A DNA stretch of 64,000 bases from Cytophagales bacterium WSM2-2 (GCA_015472025.1 BNHL01000001.1:3770001-3834000), one strand, 5' to 3'. Counted from the first letter of the stretch, positions 28,221 through 37,015 are shown. The notes: generated by a model not told the origin, from the sequence alone. A program made the numbers and translations.

Positions 28221-29438
28221 TTAAACAAAAGCCGGAATCCCTGTAATCTGATTTCCAAGGATCAGCAAATGGATGTCGTGCGTTCCTTCGTAAGTGATCA
28301 CACTTTCGAGGTTCATCATGTGGCGCATGATCGGATATTCACCGGTGATGCCCATGCCTCCGTGAATCTGTCTTGCTTCACGAGCGATCTCTAGTGCGAC
28401 ATGAACATTATTTCTCTTAGCCAATGAAATTTGTGGAGTAGTTGCCTTGCCTTCGTTCATCAAAATGCCGAGTCGCCAGTTGAGCAATTGTGCTTTGGTG
28501 ATTTCGCTAAGCATTTCAGCTAATTTCTTTTGTACCAATTGAAAAGAACCGATTGGTTTTCCGAACTGAATTCTTTCGATAGCATATCGTCTTGCCGAAT
28601 CATAGCAATCCATGGCTGCGCCAATAGCTCCCCAGGCAATACCATAGCGAGCTGAATCAAGGCACATCATGGGAGCACCTAACCCGTTTTTACCTGGAAG
28701 CAAATTCGCCTTTGGCACTTTTACATCATGGAATACAAGTTCACCAGTTGTACTGGCGCGCAAGCTCCACTTGCCATGAGTTTCTGGCGTGGTGAATCCG
28801 GGCATGCCACGCTCTACAATAAGTCCGTGAATTCTTCCGGCTTCATTTTTTGCCCATACCACTGCAACATCAGCTTTTGGTGAATTCGAAATCCACATCT
28901 TGGCGCCATTCAATAAATAATGATCACCCATGTCTTTGAAATTGGTAACCATCCCGGAAGGGTTGGAGCCGTGATCGGGCTCTGTCAAACCAAAACATCC
29001 AAGCCATTCGCCACTGGCAAGCTTGGGTAAATATTTTTTACGTTGTTCTTCAGAGCCGAATTTATAGATCGGGTACATTACCAGTGATCCTTGCACGGAA
29101 GCTGTTGAGCGCATGCCTGAGTCTCCACGTTCAATTTCCTGCATCAGGATTCCGTATGAAATGTAATCAAGACCGCCACATCCGTACTGTTGTGGGAGGG
29201 TAGGGCCAAATGCTCCGATCTCGCCAAACTTGCGCACGATTTCGTAAGGAAAATGTGCACGCTGCGCCCAATCTTCAATGTTGGGTGAAATCTCCCTTTT
29301 TACGAACTCCCGGATTGAACTGCGGATGAGTTTATGCTCTTCTGTGAGCAAGTCATCAATTCCATAAAAATCAGGTTGCTCGTAACGGTCTTGTTTCATC
29401 GATTTCTTTGAAGGAACTTCAGCGGTGGAGGCGGCCAT
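28221..29438 (-). CDS. gcdH: Acyl-CoA dehydrogenase, glutaryl-CoA dehydrogenase type
   Basis: 405 residues, full-length flavoprotein. GCFGLTEPDHGSNPSGMVT is the FAD/substrate-binding signature, and the C-terminal TYEGTHDIHLLILGNQITG carries catalytic Glu384. That last stretch and the ARYGIAWGAIGAAMDCYDSAR region are near-identical to glutaryl-CoA dehydrogenases, which oxidise and decarboxylate glutaryl-CoA to crotonyl-CoA in lysine and tryptophan catabolism. Divergent from the tryptophan dioxygenase gene, which fits a role in the same broad pathway. A sarcosine-like or other acyl-CoA substrate is less likely. Confidence 0.88.
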   Translation of the reverse strand: MAASTAEVPSKKSMKQDRYEQPDFYGIDDLLTEEHKLIRSSIREFVKREISPNIEDWAQRAHFPYEIVRKFGEIGAFGPTLPQQYGCGGLDYISYGILMQEIERGDSGMRSTASVQGSLVMYPIYKFGSEEQRKKYLPKLASGEWLGCFGLTEPDHGSNPSGMVTNFKDMGDHYLLNGAKMWISNSPKADVAVVWAKNEAGRIHGLIVERGMPGFTTPETHGKWSLRASTTGELVFHDVKVPKANLLPGKNGLGAPMMCLDSARYGIAWGAIGAAMDCYDSARRYAIERIQFGKPIGSFQLVQKKLAEMLSEITKAQLLNWRLGILMNEGKATTPQISLAKRNNVHVALEIAREARQIHGGMGITGEYPIMRHMMNLESVITYEGTHDIHLLILGNQITGIPAFV

Positions 29439-29466
29439 AAAGTTTGGGTTATTCTTTTTTAACGCG

Positions 29467-29497
29467 CAAATTTACGCAACTAAGAATGAAGCGCCAA
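29467..29497 (-). promoter_or_regulatory. Consensus promoter of gcdH
   Basis: On the minus strand TTG (29495-29497), exactly 20 nt, then TAAATTTG (29467-29474): a full match to the Bacteroidota promoter. The start codon follows 28 nt later. This is the best promoter match in the window and lies in the 77-bp space shared with the divergent dioxygenase gene. Confidence 0.65.
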
Positions 29498-29515
29498 CCG
29501 TAACCTAAGCACCTG

Positions 29516-30457
29516 ATGTCTAATCCAATTGACCCCGTTTTGCACGAACAACTTCAGAAACTGCAGCAGAAATATGCAGCCATGGGACAGGACCTTTCTT
29601 CCTATCTCGATGGACTTTTATACTCTGACTACCTCACTTATTGGGATTATATCCACTTGGATACACTGTTGAGCCTTCAGACACCGAAGACACAATTTCC
29701 GGACGAGAAAGTTTTTATTGTCTACCACCAGATTACAGAATTGTATTTAAACCTCATCCTTTGGGAGATCGAACAGATTGCAAATCATTCACAGTTGACT
29801 GAAAAGTTCTTCTGCGAAAGACTCGACCGGATGATCAACTATTTCCGTCAGCTTGTCACCTCGTTTGGTGTTATGGTGGACGGGATGGAACGTGACCAAT
29901 TCCTGAAATTCAGAATGTCATTGCTTCCGGCTTCAGGATTTCAGTCGGGGCAATACCGGATGGTCGAGATATGTTCCACGGACATGATCAATATTGTGAA
30001 CACGGATGACCGTGAGACCTTGAAAAACGTCACCGACATTAACCAGTTGATTGAAAAACTGTATTGGCGAAGCGGAGCAACTGAACTAGCCACTGGTAAA
30101 AAGACATTGACATTAAAACAATTTGAAGAGAAGTACATCAAAGAATTTAAAGAATTAGGTGAAAAGCACAGGGATAAAAACCTTCGCCAGCTTTATTTGA
30201 AGAATTTCCCTACTTCGGTTGAAGTACAGAAACGCCTTCGCGAATTTGACGAGCTTTCCAACGTTAAATGGCCTTTATCTCACTTGAAATCTGCCGCCAG
30301 GTATTTACAAAAAGACCCTGAAGACATCAAAGCAACCGGCGGAACCAACTGGCAGAAGTACTTGCCACCCCGCTTCCAGAAAATTATCTTCTTCCCGGAG
30401 CTTTGGAATGAGAAAGAAAAGCAGGAGTGGGGCAAAGCCGGTCTTATGATGGATTAA
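29516..30457 (+). CDS. Tryptophan 2,3-dioxygenase family protein
   Basis: 313 residues. TDO opens the indole ring of L-tryptophan to N-formylkynurenine using heme and O2. Family landmarks: VYHQITELYLNLILWEIE (69-86, with His71 at the place of the active-site His), PASGFQSGQYRMVEI (138-152) and HLKSAARYL, in which His256 is the likely heme ligand. The loop that is normally GTGGSSGYxYL reads TGGTNWQKYLPP (274-285) here, so this belongs to a divergent branch seen in Bacteroidota. It is divergent from gcdH. Tryptophan as substrate is likely but not certain. Confidence 0.82.
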   Translation: MSNPIDPVLHEQLQKLQQKYAAMGQDLSSYLDGLLYSDYLTYWDYIHLDTLLSLQTPKTQFPDEKVFIVYHQITELYLNLILWEIEQIANHSQLTEKFFCERLDRMINYFRQLVTSFGVMVDGMERDQFLKFRMSLLPASGFQSGQYRMVEICSTDMINIVNTDDRETLKNVTDINQLIEKLYWRSGATELATGKKTLTLKQFEEKYIKEFKELGEKHRDKNLRQLYLKNFPTSVEVQKRLREFDELSNVKWPLSHLKSAARYLQKDPEDIKATGGTNWQKYLPPRFQKIIFFPELWNEKEKQEWGKAGLMMD

Positions 30458-30685
30458 CCTTTTGCAATTCAAGTTATTCAATACCAACCAAAAAACTGGA
30501 CGGTTCAAAATTACCAGTGCAGATTTCCTCTGCGCGTTACACAATTACTTGTTTTTGTAACATTAGTATCAGCTTGATCCAGCAGTCCTAGCGATTTTTG
30601 CGGGCGTTTAATTTTTATTTACAAATTTTTTGATCTCCTGTTAGCCCAGGCTAGTTGGGTGATATTTAAAGCAATGGGCTGGACT
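30458..30685. other. Intergenic region before a T9SS protein gene
   Basis: 228 bp between two plus-strand genes. AT-rich with runs of T; no hairpin with a T-tract, RNA gene or repeat was recognised. It probably carries the promoter of the next gene. Confidence 0.3.
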
Positions 30686-33466
30686 ATGAATCAAACTTCT
30701 TTTGTAAAGTCGTACACTTTAGTTGCGACAATTTTTGTTTTGTTCATTTGTACCACTAATACGTCCCGAGGCCAGGTTATTACGAGTTCTCCAAATGGAG
30801 GATTTTGGAATATACCATCAACCTGGACGGGGAATACTGTTCCGGGGCCGGGCAGTATTGTTATTATTTCCACCGTTGGTGGTAACTCAGTTACTCTCCC
30901 AATTAGCGTTAGCTGCGCCTCGGTCACAATATTCAACGGTTCTTTGAATCTGAATACGCCCGGACAAACATTGGTTACTTCATTTCTGGATATTCAAGGA
31001 ACCAGCACTGTAAATTTCAGTGCGGCTAATACTACCGTTACTGCAGGGGGATTGAATATGAGTGGCACCAGTCAGATTTTAGGAGCAGGAACAAACCGTA
31101 ACCTGAATGTAGGTTCATTTTCAGTTCCTGCATCACAAAGTCCATCCATCCAAAATATAGCCTTGTCGGTGACTGGAATGACCCAAATTGATGGCACGCT
31201 CACGTTTACAAATGGCAATTCGGCTTCAAAAACATTTGGTGGTGGGCTCACGATTAGTTCCACGGGAAATTTTACAAACACAGCTCAGAATGTTCCCATT
31301 ACCATCGGAGGCAATATGGTGAATAACGGTTCGTTCAACCAGGGCACAGGTTTAGTAACATTCACAGGGAGTTCCTCAAATACTGTAACCGGGACAGCTG
31401 CGACAACAGCTTTTGGCGGTGGAATTGATGTGAATAAAGGAACGAGCCAATCGAGTGTTCTTGACATCCAGTGTGTCATCACAATGCCTGGTGGTGGACT
31501 TATCCTGGATAATGGCACATTTAAGTTGTCCAGTGCCTCCACGATTGTGCCGTTTACTTCAGATCCGAATTTTAGTTCTACCTGCGGATTGTGGTGTAAC
31601 GGGGGTACGATGTCTACCACAGCTTCACTGACATTTGATGGCCTTGTCCGGGTAAGTGCCGGTTCGCTTACGGTTGGTTCGGCCACTGATGTTAATCTTA
31701 TGCCCAATCATAATTCGGCAGGCACTTTGGATGTATCCGGAGGAGTAGTCAATGTTGCCGGACGTATCGGAGGCTCAATTCTTTTTAATTACACCCAAAG
31801 TGGAGGTACGGTGACTGTGGGGACATCTGGATGCACTTCATTCAGTCCATTCAATATGAATACGACAGGGTGCAACTTTACGATGACAGGGGGAACTTTG
31901 GTTATCGAGCGCCCTAACGGCAATGCAGGGTTTGTCAACTACTCTGCCACGGGATCTTTCACGGGCGGAACTTTGCAACTCGGTGACGGTTCCTCGCCTT
32001 CGTCAACGATAAGTGTTGACAGTGGATTTCCTGTTTATAACCTTACGGTAAACAGTTCGAACGTAACCGGAAGGATCACCAATCAGGAGCTTACGATCTC
32101 CAATGATTTCAATATTTCTGCCGGCTCTTTTTCTGCGAATTCGTTGGGGCTTACTGTCAAAGGCAATTGGACCAACAACGGAACGTTTACTCCAACCGCG
32201 GCTGCGGTGACATTGAGCGGAACAGGATTGCAAACCATCAGTGGCTCTGCTACGACTTCGTTTAATGATTTGGTTATTAATAACACGAGGTCATCGATTC
32301 CGGCCATTTCTGCGAGTGCCAGTTTCACAGTGACTGGTATAGCAACGATGACTGCAGGAACAGTAAACCTGAATGGCAACACTTTCACTTTGTCATCAAC
32401 TGCTGCAGGTGCGCTTGTGCATGGACTTGCTTCAAGTAACGGCTGGATGTATGGTGGCACAATTTCACGAGCATTTGCGGCTGCGGCAATCACGCTGGGA
32501 AATGTCAGGGGTTTTATCCCTATTGGAACTGCAGCGAACTTCAGGCCTTTCTTTTTTGGCAAAACCAACAACGGTGGAAGTAATGGAACAATAGCCATGA
32601 CACACACCGACCCGGGTACAAAGACAGGTGTAACCGTGGCTGACGGCACCTCAACTATTTTCGTACGCAATGATTCGAAGTGGGCAAGTACATTCACCGG
32701 GGGCACAGGCGCCACCTTTGGTATTCGGTATGGTGGAACCGGCCTTGGGGCTATCACCACCCTTAGCGATGTGCGGTCAATGCTCTTTAACTCCACCATT
32801 GCCACGCATGTTGCTACCACCACGGTATCAACATCAGATCCGCGGGTAGAGAGATCGGGGTTGTCTTCCGGCCAAATGGGAAGTGACTTCTACGTAGGTT
32901 CAACAAACCTGTCGTCTTCGTTGCCTGTTGAACTTCTAAGCTTCACCGCAACAGTAAAGACTAATTCTGTTGAACTGAAATGGATTACTGCCAGTGAATT
33001 GAACAATGACCATTTTGATATTCTCCACTCCACTTCCGGTGATGATTTCAAGCATATTGGTGTGGTGAAAGGAAATGGAACATCTAATGCGGCTCATACT
33101 TACACACTGACCGATGTTAGCCCTGCTACGGGAAGGAATTACTATCAGCTTAAGCAAACCGACTTCGATGGTAAAACAACTTTAAGTGAAGTGGTAGCTG
33201 TTGATTTTAAGGGTTCAAGTGCTGTTAGTGTTTATCCTAACCCGGTAAGGACGAGTGAAGAACTTACAGTTGTCGTTAACGGCCTTGAATCCAATGTACG
33301 CCAGCTAATTCGGGTAGTTAATATGCAGGGAACGATTTCGAGTGAGATTGCTGCAACAACAGACTCACGCGGTTCATTGAATGCGAATACATCAGTCTCT
33401 AATCTTCCTCCGGGAATTTATATTCTGTCAGTAGCAGGAAGGAATCAACGACTTGTAGTGAAGTAG
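30686..33466 (+). CDS. Large secreted repeat protein with type A T9SS sorting domain
   Basis: 926 residues from the ATG at 30686 (MNQTSFVKSYTLVATIFVLF, signal peptide); ATG 30674 and GTG 30659 are alternatives. The mature N-terminus ITSSPNGGFWNIPSTWTGNTVPGP is a common start of this group. Gly/Thr/Ser/Asn-rich strand repeats fill the centre. LPVELLSFTATVKTNSVELKWIT (from about 755) begins the conserved Fn3-like linker and VYPNPVRTSEELTVVVNG begins the final type A sorting domain, ending in GIYILSVAGRNQRLVVK. Same domain order as the protein at 22549-25587, so probably a paralogue. Surface adhesin or matrix role is inferred. Confidence 0.82.
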   Translation: MNQTSFVKSYTLVATIFVLFICTTNTSRGQVITSSPNGGFWNIPSTWTGNTVPGPGSIVIISTVGGNSVTLPISVSCASVTIFNGSLNLNTPGQTLVTSFLDIQGTSTVNFSAANTTVTAGGLNMSGTSQILGAGTNRNLNVGSFSVPASQSPSIQNIALSVTGMTQIDGTLTFTNGNSASKTFGGGLTISSTGNFTNTAQNVPITIGGNMVNNGSFNQGTGLVTFTGSSSNTVTGTAATTAFGGGIDVNKGTSQSSVLDIQCVITMPGGGLILDNGTFKLSSASTIVPFTSDPNFSSTCGLWCNGGTMSTTASLTFDGLVRVSAGSLTVGSATDVNLMPNHNSAGTLDVSGGVVNVAGRIGGSILFNYTQSGGTVTVGTSGCTSFSPFNMNTTGCNFTMTGGTLVIERPNGNAGFVNYSATGSFTGGTLQLGDGSSPSSTISVDSGFPVYNLTVNSSNVTGRITNQELTISNDFNISAGSFSANSLGLTVKGNWTNNGTFTPTAAAVTLSGTGLQTISGSATTSFNDLVINNTRSSIPAISASASFTVTGIATMTAGTVNLNGNTFTLSSTAAGALVHGLASSNGWMYGGTISRAFAAAAITLGNVRGFIPIGTAANFRPFFFGKTNNGGSNGTIAMTHTDPGTKTGVTVADGTSTIFVRNDSKWASTFTGGTGATFGIRYGGTGLGAITTLSDVRSMLFNSTIATHVATTTVSTSDPRVERSGLSSGQMGSDFYVGSTNLSSSLPVELLSFTATVKTNSVELKWITASELNNDHFDILHSTSGDDFKHIGVVKGNGTSNAAHTYTLTDVSPATGRNYYQLKQTDFDGKTTLSEVVAVDFKGSSAVSVYPNPVRTSEELTVVVNGLESNVRQLIRVVNMQGTISSEIAATTDSRGSLNANTSVSNLPPGIYILSVAGRNQRLVVK

Positions 33467-33467
33467 T

Positions 33468-34136
33468 TCAGGAGAGGCGAACAAGATTATTCTTCAGTGC
33501 ATGAATCACCAGGCCGGCAGTGTTTTTTGAACCGGTCTTTTGCAGAAGATTGGCGCGGTGACCATTGACGGTCTTTACACTTATAAAAAGCTTTTCGGCA
33601 ATTTCCTCGGCTGTCAGTTGCTGGCAGATCATTGCTAATATTTCAATTTCCCGTTTACTCAAACCCGATTGATCGGGGTTAGCAGCGGGCCTGGATTTGT
33701 ACATGTTATTTTGAATGGCTCTCAACGCCATCTCATTGATATACGAGCCTTTCTTGTGTACCGAATGGATGGCATCAAACACTTCCTGCGGGTCGGAGTC
33801 TTTAACAAGATAGCCGTGGGCACCTTGCTCAATAACTTGTGCTATGAAGTGTTCGCTGTTGTGAACCGAAAGGATCAATATTTTAATTTCGGGAAATGTA
33901 CTCCGTACTGCGGTGGTGACATTTGTTCCGTTGAATTCTTTCCCCTCAAAAGGAGGGAGTGAAAAATCAACGAGGAGAACATCCGGGAGAACTTTACACT
34001 CTTTTAATTTACCGACAACCGAGTGCCCGTCAACGGATTCAAAGATAATTTTGAAATCAGGATCAGTCGATAGAATGGCTTTCATCCCTTCTCTGAAAAG
34101 TTGTTGATCCTCCACTAAACCGATATTGATAGGCAT
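33468..34136 (-). CDS. Response regulator, NarL/LuxR family
   Basis: 222 residues from ATG 34136 (MPINIGLVEDQQLFREGM); an ATG seven codons upstream is also possible. Receiver domain with acidic pocket Glu9/Asp10, phosphoacceptor Asp57 (DVLLVDFSLPP) and the conserved Lys in GYLVKDSDP. The C-terminal LuxR-type HTH (SKREIEILAMICQQLTAEEI, FISVKTVNGHRANLLQK) covers about 155-215. The histidine kinase gene lies 47 bp upstream on the same strand, so this is its cognate partner. Likely target sites are the paired inverted repeats before the two lipoprotein genes further upstream. Confidence 0.93.
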   Translation of the reverse strand: MPINIGLVEDQQLFREGMKAILSTDPDFKIIFESVDGHSVVGKLKECKVLPDVLLVDFSLPPFEGKEFNGTNVTTAVRSTFPEIKILILSVHNSEHFIAQVIEQGAHGYLVKDSDPQEVFDAIHSVHKKGSYINEMALRAIQNNMYKSRPAANPDQSGLSKREIEILAMICQQLTAEEIAEKLFISVKTVNGHRANLLQKTGSKNTAGLVIHALKNNLVRLS

Positions 34137-34183
34137 GGTATTTCCGTTCGCATTCAAATATATTCAAACGGACTGAAAGCGAA

Positions 34184-34969
34184 TTATACGCTCACCGGAA
34201 TCTTGATGACAATTTTGAATCCCTTTCGCCCTTTGTCAATTTCAAAAGAGCCGTGGAGTGAATTGATACGGGCTTCGATACTATTACGTCCCAGGCCGGT
34301 GTGAATGGCTTCGCCAGGCAGACCAACCCCATTATCCCAGTAAGTGAATAAATACTGGTCTCCCTCCAACTGTACTGAAAAACCAATTTCGGAAGCATGC
34401 GCATGCTTGATAGTGTTATTAATTAACTCCATAACAATGCGATACATTCCCAGGGTGATATTCCATGGCAGTGATGGTTCTATGGGAGACGCATCAATAG
34501 CCAGCTTGATTTCGTTGATCTTGTTGAGTTGTGAGGCCACGTCCTCCAGCGTTTTGACTAACCCGAAAGTCTCAAGTTGCGGAGGCATCAACTCATGGCT
34601 GATTCTGCGCATGGTGGCCAGTGCCGTTTCGGTAAGGGAGCGCACATTGGCAAGTCCTTCGCGGGCGCTTTCTTCCGGGGATAGCCTCTCCATCTGCATG
34701 AGATGCATCCGTGCAATTGAGAGCGTTGCACCGAGCTCATCGTGCATATCCTGGGCAATGCGTTTGCGTTCGTGCTCCTGAACATCAATGCTCGACCGGA
34801 GCAGGTCATTTTGGTGACGGCTTTTCAGCTCTTCCTTCTCGAGCAGTTGGCGATATAGGTTTTTACGAAAATGCTGATTCAATAAGATTACACCCGCAGC
34901 AATGACAAATACTGCCAGCGCCAGGGGTAGCAGGGTAGTTACGAAGTTAAATTCCGAGGCCTGAGCCAT
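34184..34969 (-). CDS. Sensor histidine kinase, HisKA_3/NarX-like class
   Basis: 261 residues from ATG 34969 (MAQASEF); the frame opens six codons earlier. One N-terminal membrane helix (about 10-32), a short coiled coil, then the HisKA_3 dimerisation helix with His76 in ERKRIAQDMHDELGATLS. The HATPase_c domain has the N-box MELINNTIKHA, WDNGVGL and GLGRNSIEARI. There is almost no extracytoplasmic sensor region, so the signal must come from a partner; the seven-helix protein encoded immediately upstream, whose 3' end overlaps this gene by 31 bp, is the obvious candidate. Confidence 0.93.
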   Translation of the reverse strand: MAQASEFNFVTTLLPLALAVFVIAAGVILLNQHFRKNLYRQLLEKEELKSRHQNDLLRSSIDVQEHERKRIAQDMHDELGATLSIARMHLMQMERLSPEESAREGLANVRSLTETALATMRRISHELMPPQLETFGLVKTLEDVASQLNKINEIKLAIDASPIEPSLPWNITLGMYRIVMELINNTIKHAHASEIGFSVQLEGDQYLFTYWDNGVGLPGEAIHTGLGRNSIEARINSLHGSFEIDKGRKGFKIVIKIPVSV

Positions 34970-35616
34970 AATCCAACAAAGAAACAAGAATACATGACAA
35001 AGGAAAAGAATGCATGGAGCATCCAGGTCTGAAGGTTGAATTCTACAGAAAATACTTTAAAGGATAAATCAGAAAAAAATGCTTTTGCGAAATTGAAGAT
35101 GATCAGACTAGAAGCATAATAGATAAATAGACCAGAATTAATCCAATTTAAGCTCCTTGCTAATCCTTCCCGCTTCTTCTTGACGATATCTTCCAGCATA
35201 AGCATAAAAGTGGAAAGTGAAAGGATCAAAATGAGAACAGATTCTACAGTTAAGGCATATGAATTATAGGTAAAAATATCCTGAACGAAAATGGAATTGG
35301 TACCTGTGAATATTATGAATGTTATGAGAGTGCCTCTAATTATCTTTTGATCTATGAAGCCCTCTAATACTTTTTCATAAAACAAAGCAAGACAGAAAAA
35401 ACCCCCTGCTACATATAAGTGTAGCAGGGGCATATTGTTAGATTTATATAACCAAAAAGCTCTTGAAGCAATCTCCGTCAGTGCGGATAAATAGAGGAAC
35501 CAAGAAAAAGTTCGTAGCTCTTTGGGTAAATCTTTTAAGACAATCAATACATAAATTACAACAACAACTGATGGGATGAAGGAGAATTTGATAATAAGGC
35601 GGCTCAGTTGCTCCAT
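34939..35616 (-). CDS. Seven-helix integral membrane protein of unknown function, linked to a two-component system
   Basis: 225 residues with about seven hydrophobic segments (roughly 7-27, 36-55, 65-82, 94-113, 120-142, 158-178, 197-218) and no soluble domain or catalytic motif. Loops are short and Lys/Arg-rich on one side. The 3' end overlaps the histidine kinase start by 31 bp and its 5' end is 6 bp from the lipoprotein gene stop, so all four minus-strand genes form an operon. I infer a membrane sensor or a partner that passes a signal to the kinase. I do not recognise the family. Confidence 0.75.
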   Translation of the reverse strand: MEQLSRLIIKFSFIPSVVVVIYVLIVLKDLPKELRTFSWFLYLSALTEIASRAFWLYKSNNMPLLHLYVAGGFFCLALFYEKVLEGFIDQKIIRGTLITFIIFTGTNSIFVQDIFTYNSYALTVESVLILILSLSTFMLMLEDIVKKKREGLARSLNWINSGLFIYYASSLIIFNFAKAFFSDLSFKVFSVEFNLQTWMLHAFFSFVMYSCFFVGLWLRPRNLTS

Positions 35617-35622
35617 ATTTAC

Positions 35623-36123
35623 TTATTGATTTAAAGGGCTGCCATTGGCACAAGAGGTTGGACAAGGAGCTGTAAAATCAAAAACATAGTCCCCATCATC
35701 TGCAGCTTGCCCCTTTAGATCATCTCCTAAACCTCCGGTATATTGTCCGTTAAGGATCATATCTGTTCCGGGCTTTTTCCCCTTAATACTTGCACCGGAG
35801 ACAGGCGTCAATAACAAGTGAACAATATTTGTTGCCGAATCCAGGCCAAGGTAAATACGAGCGTGCTTGTAACCCCAGATGGTAGTATCACTTTGCGGTA
35901 TACCAAGGGATTGAATGAAGTCAAGTCCGCGAATGGTGAATGCCCAGGGTCCGTTGGGATTTTTTGCCCTGTAATACTTGGCGTAGGCAACCGCTTTTTT
36001 CAGTGGAATGGCATACGATGCCGGAATTTTGGGACCTGGCACAGTCTCATTTTCATTTTTTTTACCAGGTTGTGCGCAAGAAAACACAATCAGCGCGCAG
36101 ATTAAGAAGTAGATTTTTTTCAT
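35623..36123 (-). CDS. Putative lipoprotein with C-terminal DFTAPCPxxC tail (copy 1)
   Basis: 166 residues. Signal peptide and lipobox IVFSC with Cys16 predict a lipoprotein. The mature part has a mixed alpha/beta look (PLKKAVAYAKYYRAK, FTIRGLDFIQSLGI) with no known enzyme motif. It ends in DYVFDFTAPCPTSCANGSPLNQ-like sequence; the core DFTAPCPxxC is shared with the next upstream lipoprotein. The two tail cysteines could form a disulfide or be modified. It is the first gene of the operon with the seven-helix protein, kinase and regulator. Confidence 0.75.
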   Translation of the reverse strand: MKKIYFLICALIVFSCAQPGKKNENETVPGPKIPASYAIPLKKAVAYAKYYRAKNPNGPWAFTIRGLDFIQSLGIPQSDTTIWGYKHARIYLGLDSATNIVHLLLTPVSGASIKGKKPGTDMILNGQYTGGLGDDLKGQAADDGDYVFDFTAPCPTSCANGSPLNQ

Positions 36124-36153
36124 AAAGATAATTTACGGTTAGGGTTATTATAT

Positions 36154-36182
36154 GCCGACAAGTTTAAGACATCGGCCGACAA
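36154..36182. promoter_or_regulatory. Direct repeats GCCGACAA, 21-bp period
   Basis: GCCGACAA occurs at 36154-36161 and 36175-36182, two helical turns apart, 31-59 bp before the start of lipoprotein copy 1. Same-face spacing suggests a regulator binding site, distinct from the inverted repeat further upstream. The first copy is next to CACTTTTG-like promoter sequence on the minus strand. Confidence 0.35.
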
Positions 36183-36227
36183 AAGTGAAATACGTTATGC
36201 TAAATCAGTGAAGAATCCCTATGAAAA

Positions 36228-36243
36228 CAGGTAGAAATACCTG
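36228..36243. promoter_or_regulatory. Inverted repeat CAGGTA-GAAA-TACCTG upstream of lipoprotein copy 1
   Basis: A perfect 6-4-6 inverted repeat about 105 bp before the start codon at 36123. The same arms and an almost identical spacer (NAAA) occur at 37086-37101, upstream of the second lipoprotein gene. A shape like this suits a dimeric NarL/LuxR-type regulator, and one is encoded in the same cluster. Confidence 0.55.
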
Positions 36244-36312
36244 CTGATTGCCGGTGTAAAGCAATATCCACACCGGCTGTGGTCGTGCCAACCGATGCGG
36301 ATATTTAGAATA

Positions 36313-36963
36313 TTAATTATCACCTGACGGACACGTGTTTGGGCAGGGTGCAGTAAAATCATACACATCCAGTGGATCAGACTGAATTCTTCCGCCTGTG
36401 TTTGCGCCCCAAACTACCATCAAAATTTGTGGTTGACCATCGTCATTGATTACGGCTTCCAGGCTTACATGATTCATGCCTGCTGTGGCCAGTATACTTT
36501 CAAATACATGAACACCCGAAAAATGATACCTGATCTTTCCGGTATTGGCAGTCATGTAATTCTTAGCCCACGTATGAGCCGTGACATTATCAATGGTCTC
36601 ACCAGTGCTGGTGTTTACAATCATAGAAGAAGTCCACAACTTTGAGTCAGGCCCGACCACAACTGCCAGCAACGTATAATTTCCGCTTTCATCCAGTGCA
36701 TGATGTAGCGCGACACCGAGATTCCCATCTTTAGCTGCAACGGCAATGGCAGACTTGGTCAATGTAAATTGACTAGAGCGGGATCCGGAGGCATTTGTTC
36801 GTTGCATCCAGCGCGCAGCTACATCGGTTTGCAGTTTAGCACCCGTGTTTTTGTCAAATGAATTAGTGGCTTTGGCTTTCGTTTCGGTATTACCATCTCC
36901 ACAGCCATTAATAATGACTGCTCCCAATGCAACTAACGACAGAATTTTTGATTTTAATTTCAT
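36313..36963 (-). CDS. Putative lipoprotein with C-terminal DFTAPCPxxC tail (copy 2)
   Basis: 216 residues, lipobox IINGC with Cys21. The N-terminal region contains AARWMQRTNA and the centre has GNLGVALHHALDESGNYTLLAVVVG. It ends DVYDFTAPCPNTCPSGDN, the same DFTAPCPxxC tail as the neighbouring lipoprotein, though the rest of the two proteins is only weakly similar. A 189-bp gap with an inverted repeat separates it from copy 1, so it may have its own promoter but the same control. Function unknown. Confidence 0.75.
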   Translation of the reverse strand: MKLKSKILSLVALGAVIINGCGDGNTETKAKATNSFDKNTGAKLQTDVAARWMQRTNASGSRSSQFTLTKSAIAVAAKDGNLGVALHHALDESGNYTLLAVVVGPDSKLWTSSMIVNTSTGETIDNVTAHTWAKNYMTANTGKIRYHFSGVHVFESILATAGMNHVSLEAVINDDGQPQILMVVWGANTGGRIQSDPLDVYDFTAPCPNTCPSGDN

Positions 36964-36995
36964 TTTTGAAAAGTTGGTTTGATTTTGAATTTGAC

Positions 36996-37015
36996 CCCGT
37001 TTCGACCTTAACGGG
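36996..37015. promoter_or_regulatory. Inverted repeat CCCGTT-N8-AACGGG
   Basis: Six-base arms around an 8-bp centre, 33-52 bp before the start of lipoprotein copy 2. In the leader or promoter region it could be an operator or an RNA hairpin. No copy was seen elsewhere in the window. Confidence 0.3.

Noticed and set aside
32083-32823. 246-residue open frame on the minus strand
   Set aside because: Lies antisense to the repeat-rich T9SS gene, whose Thr/Gly/Ala codons leave few stops; low-complexity Val/Pro protein with no domain.
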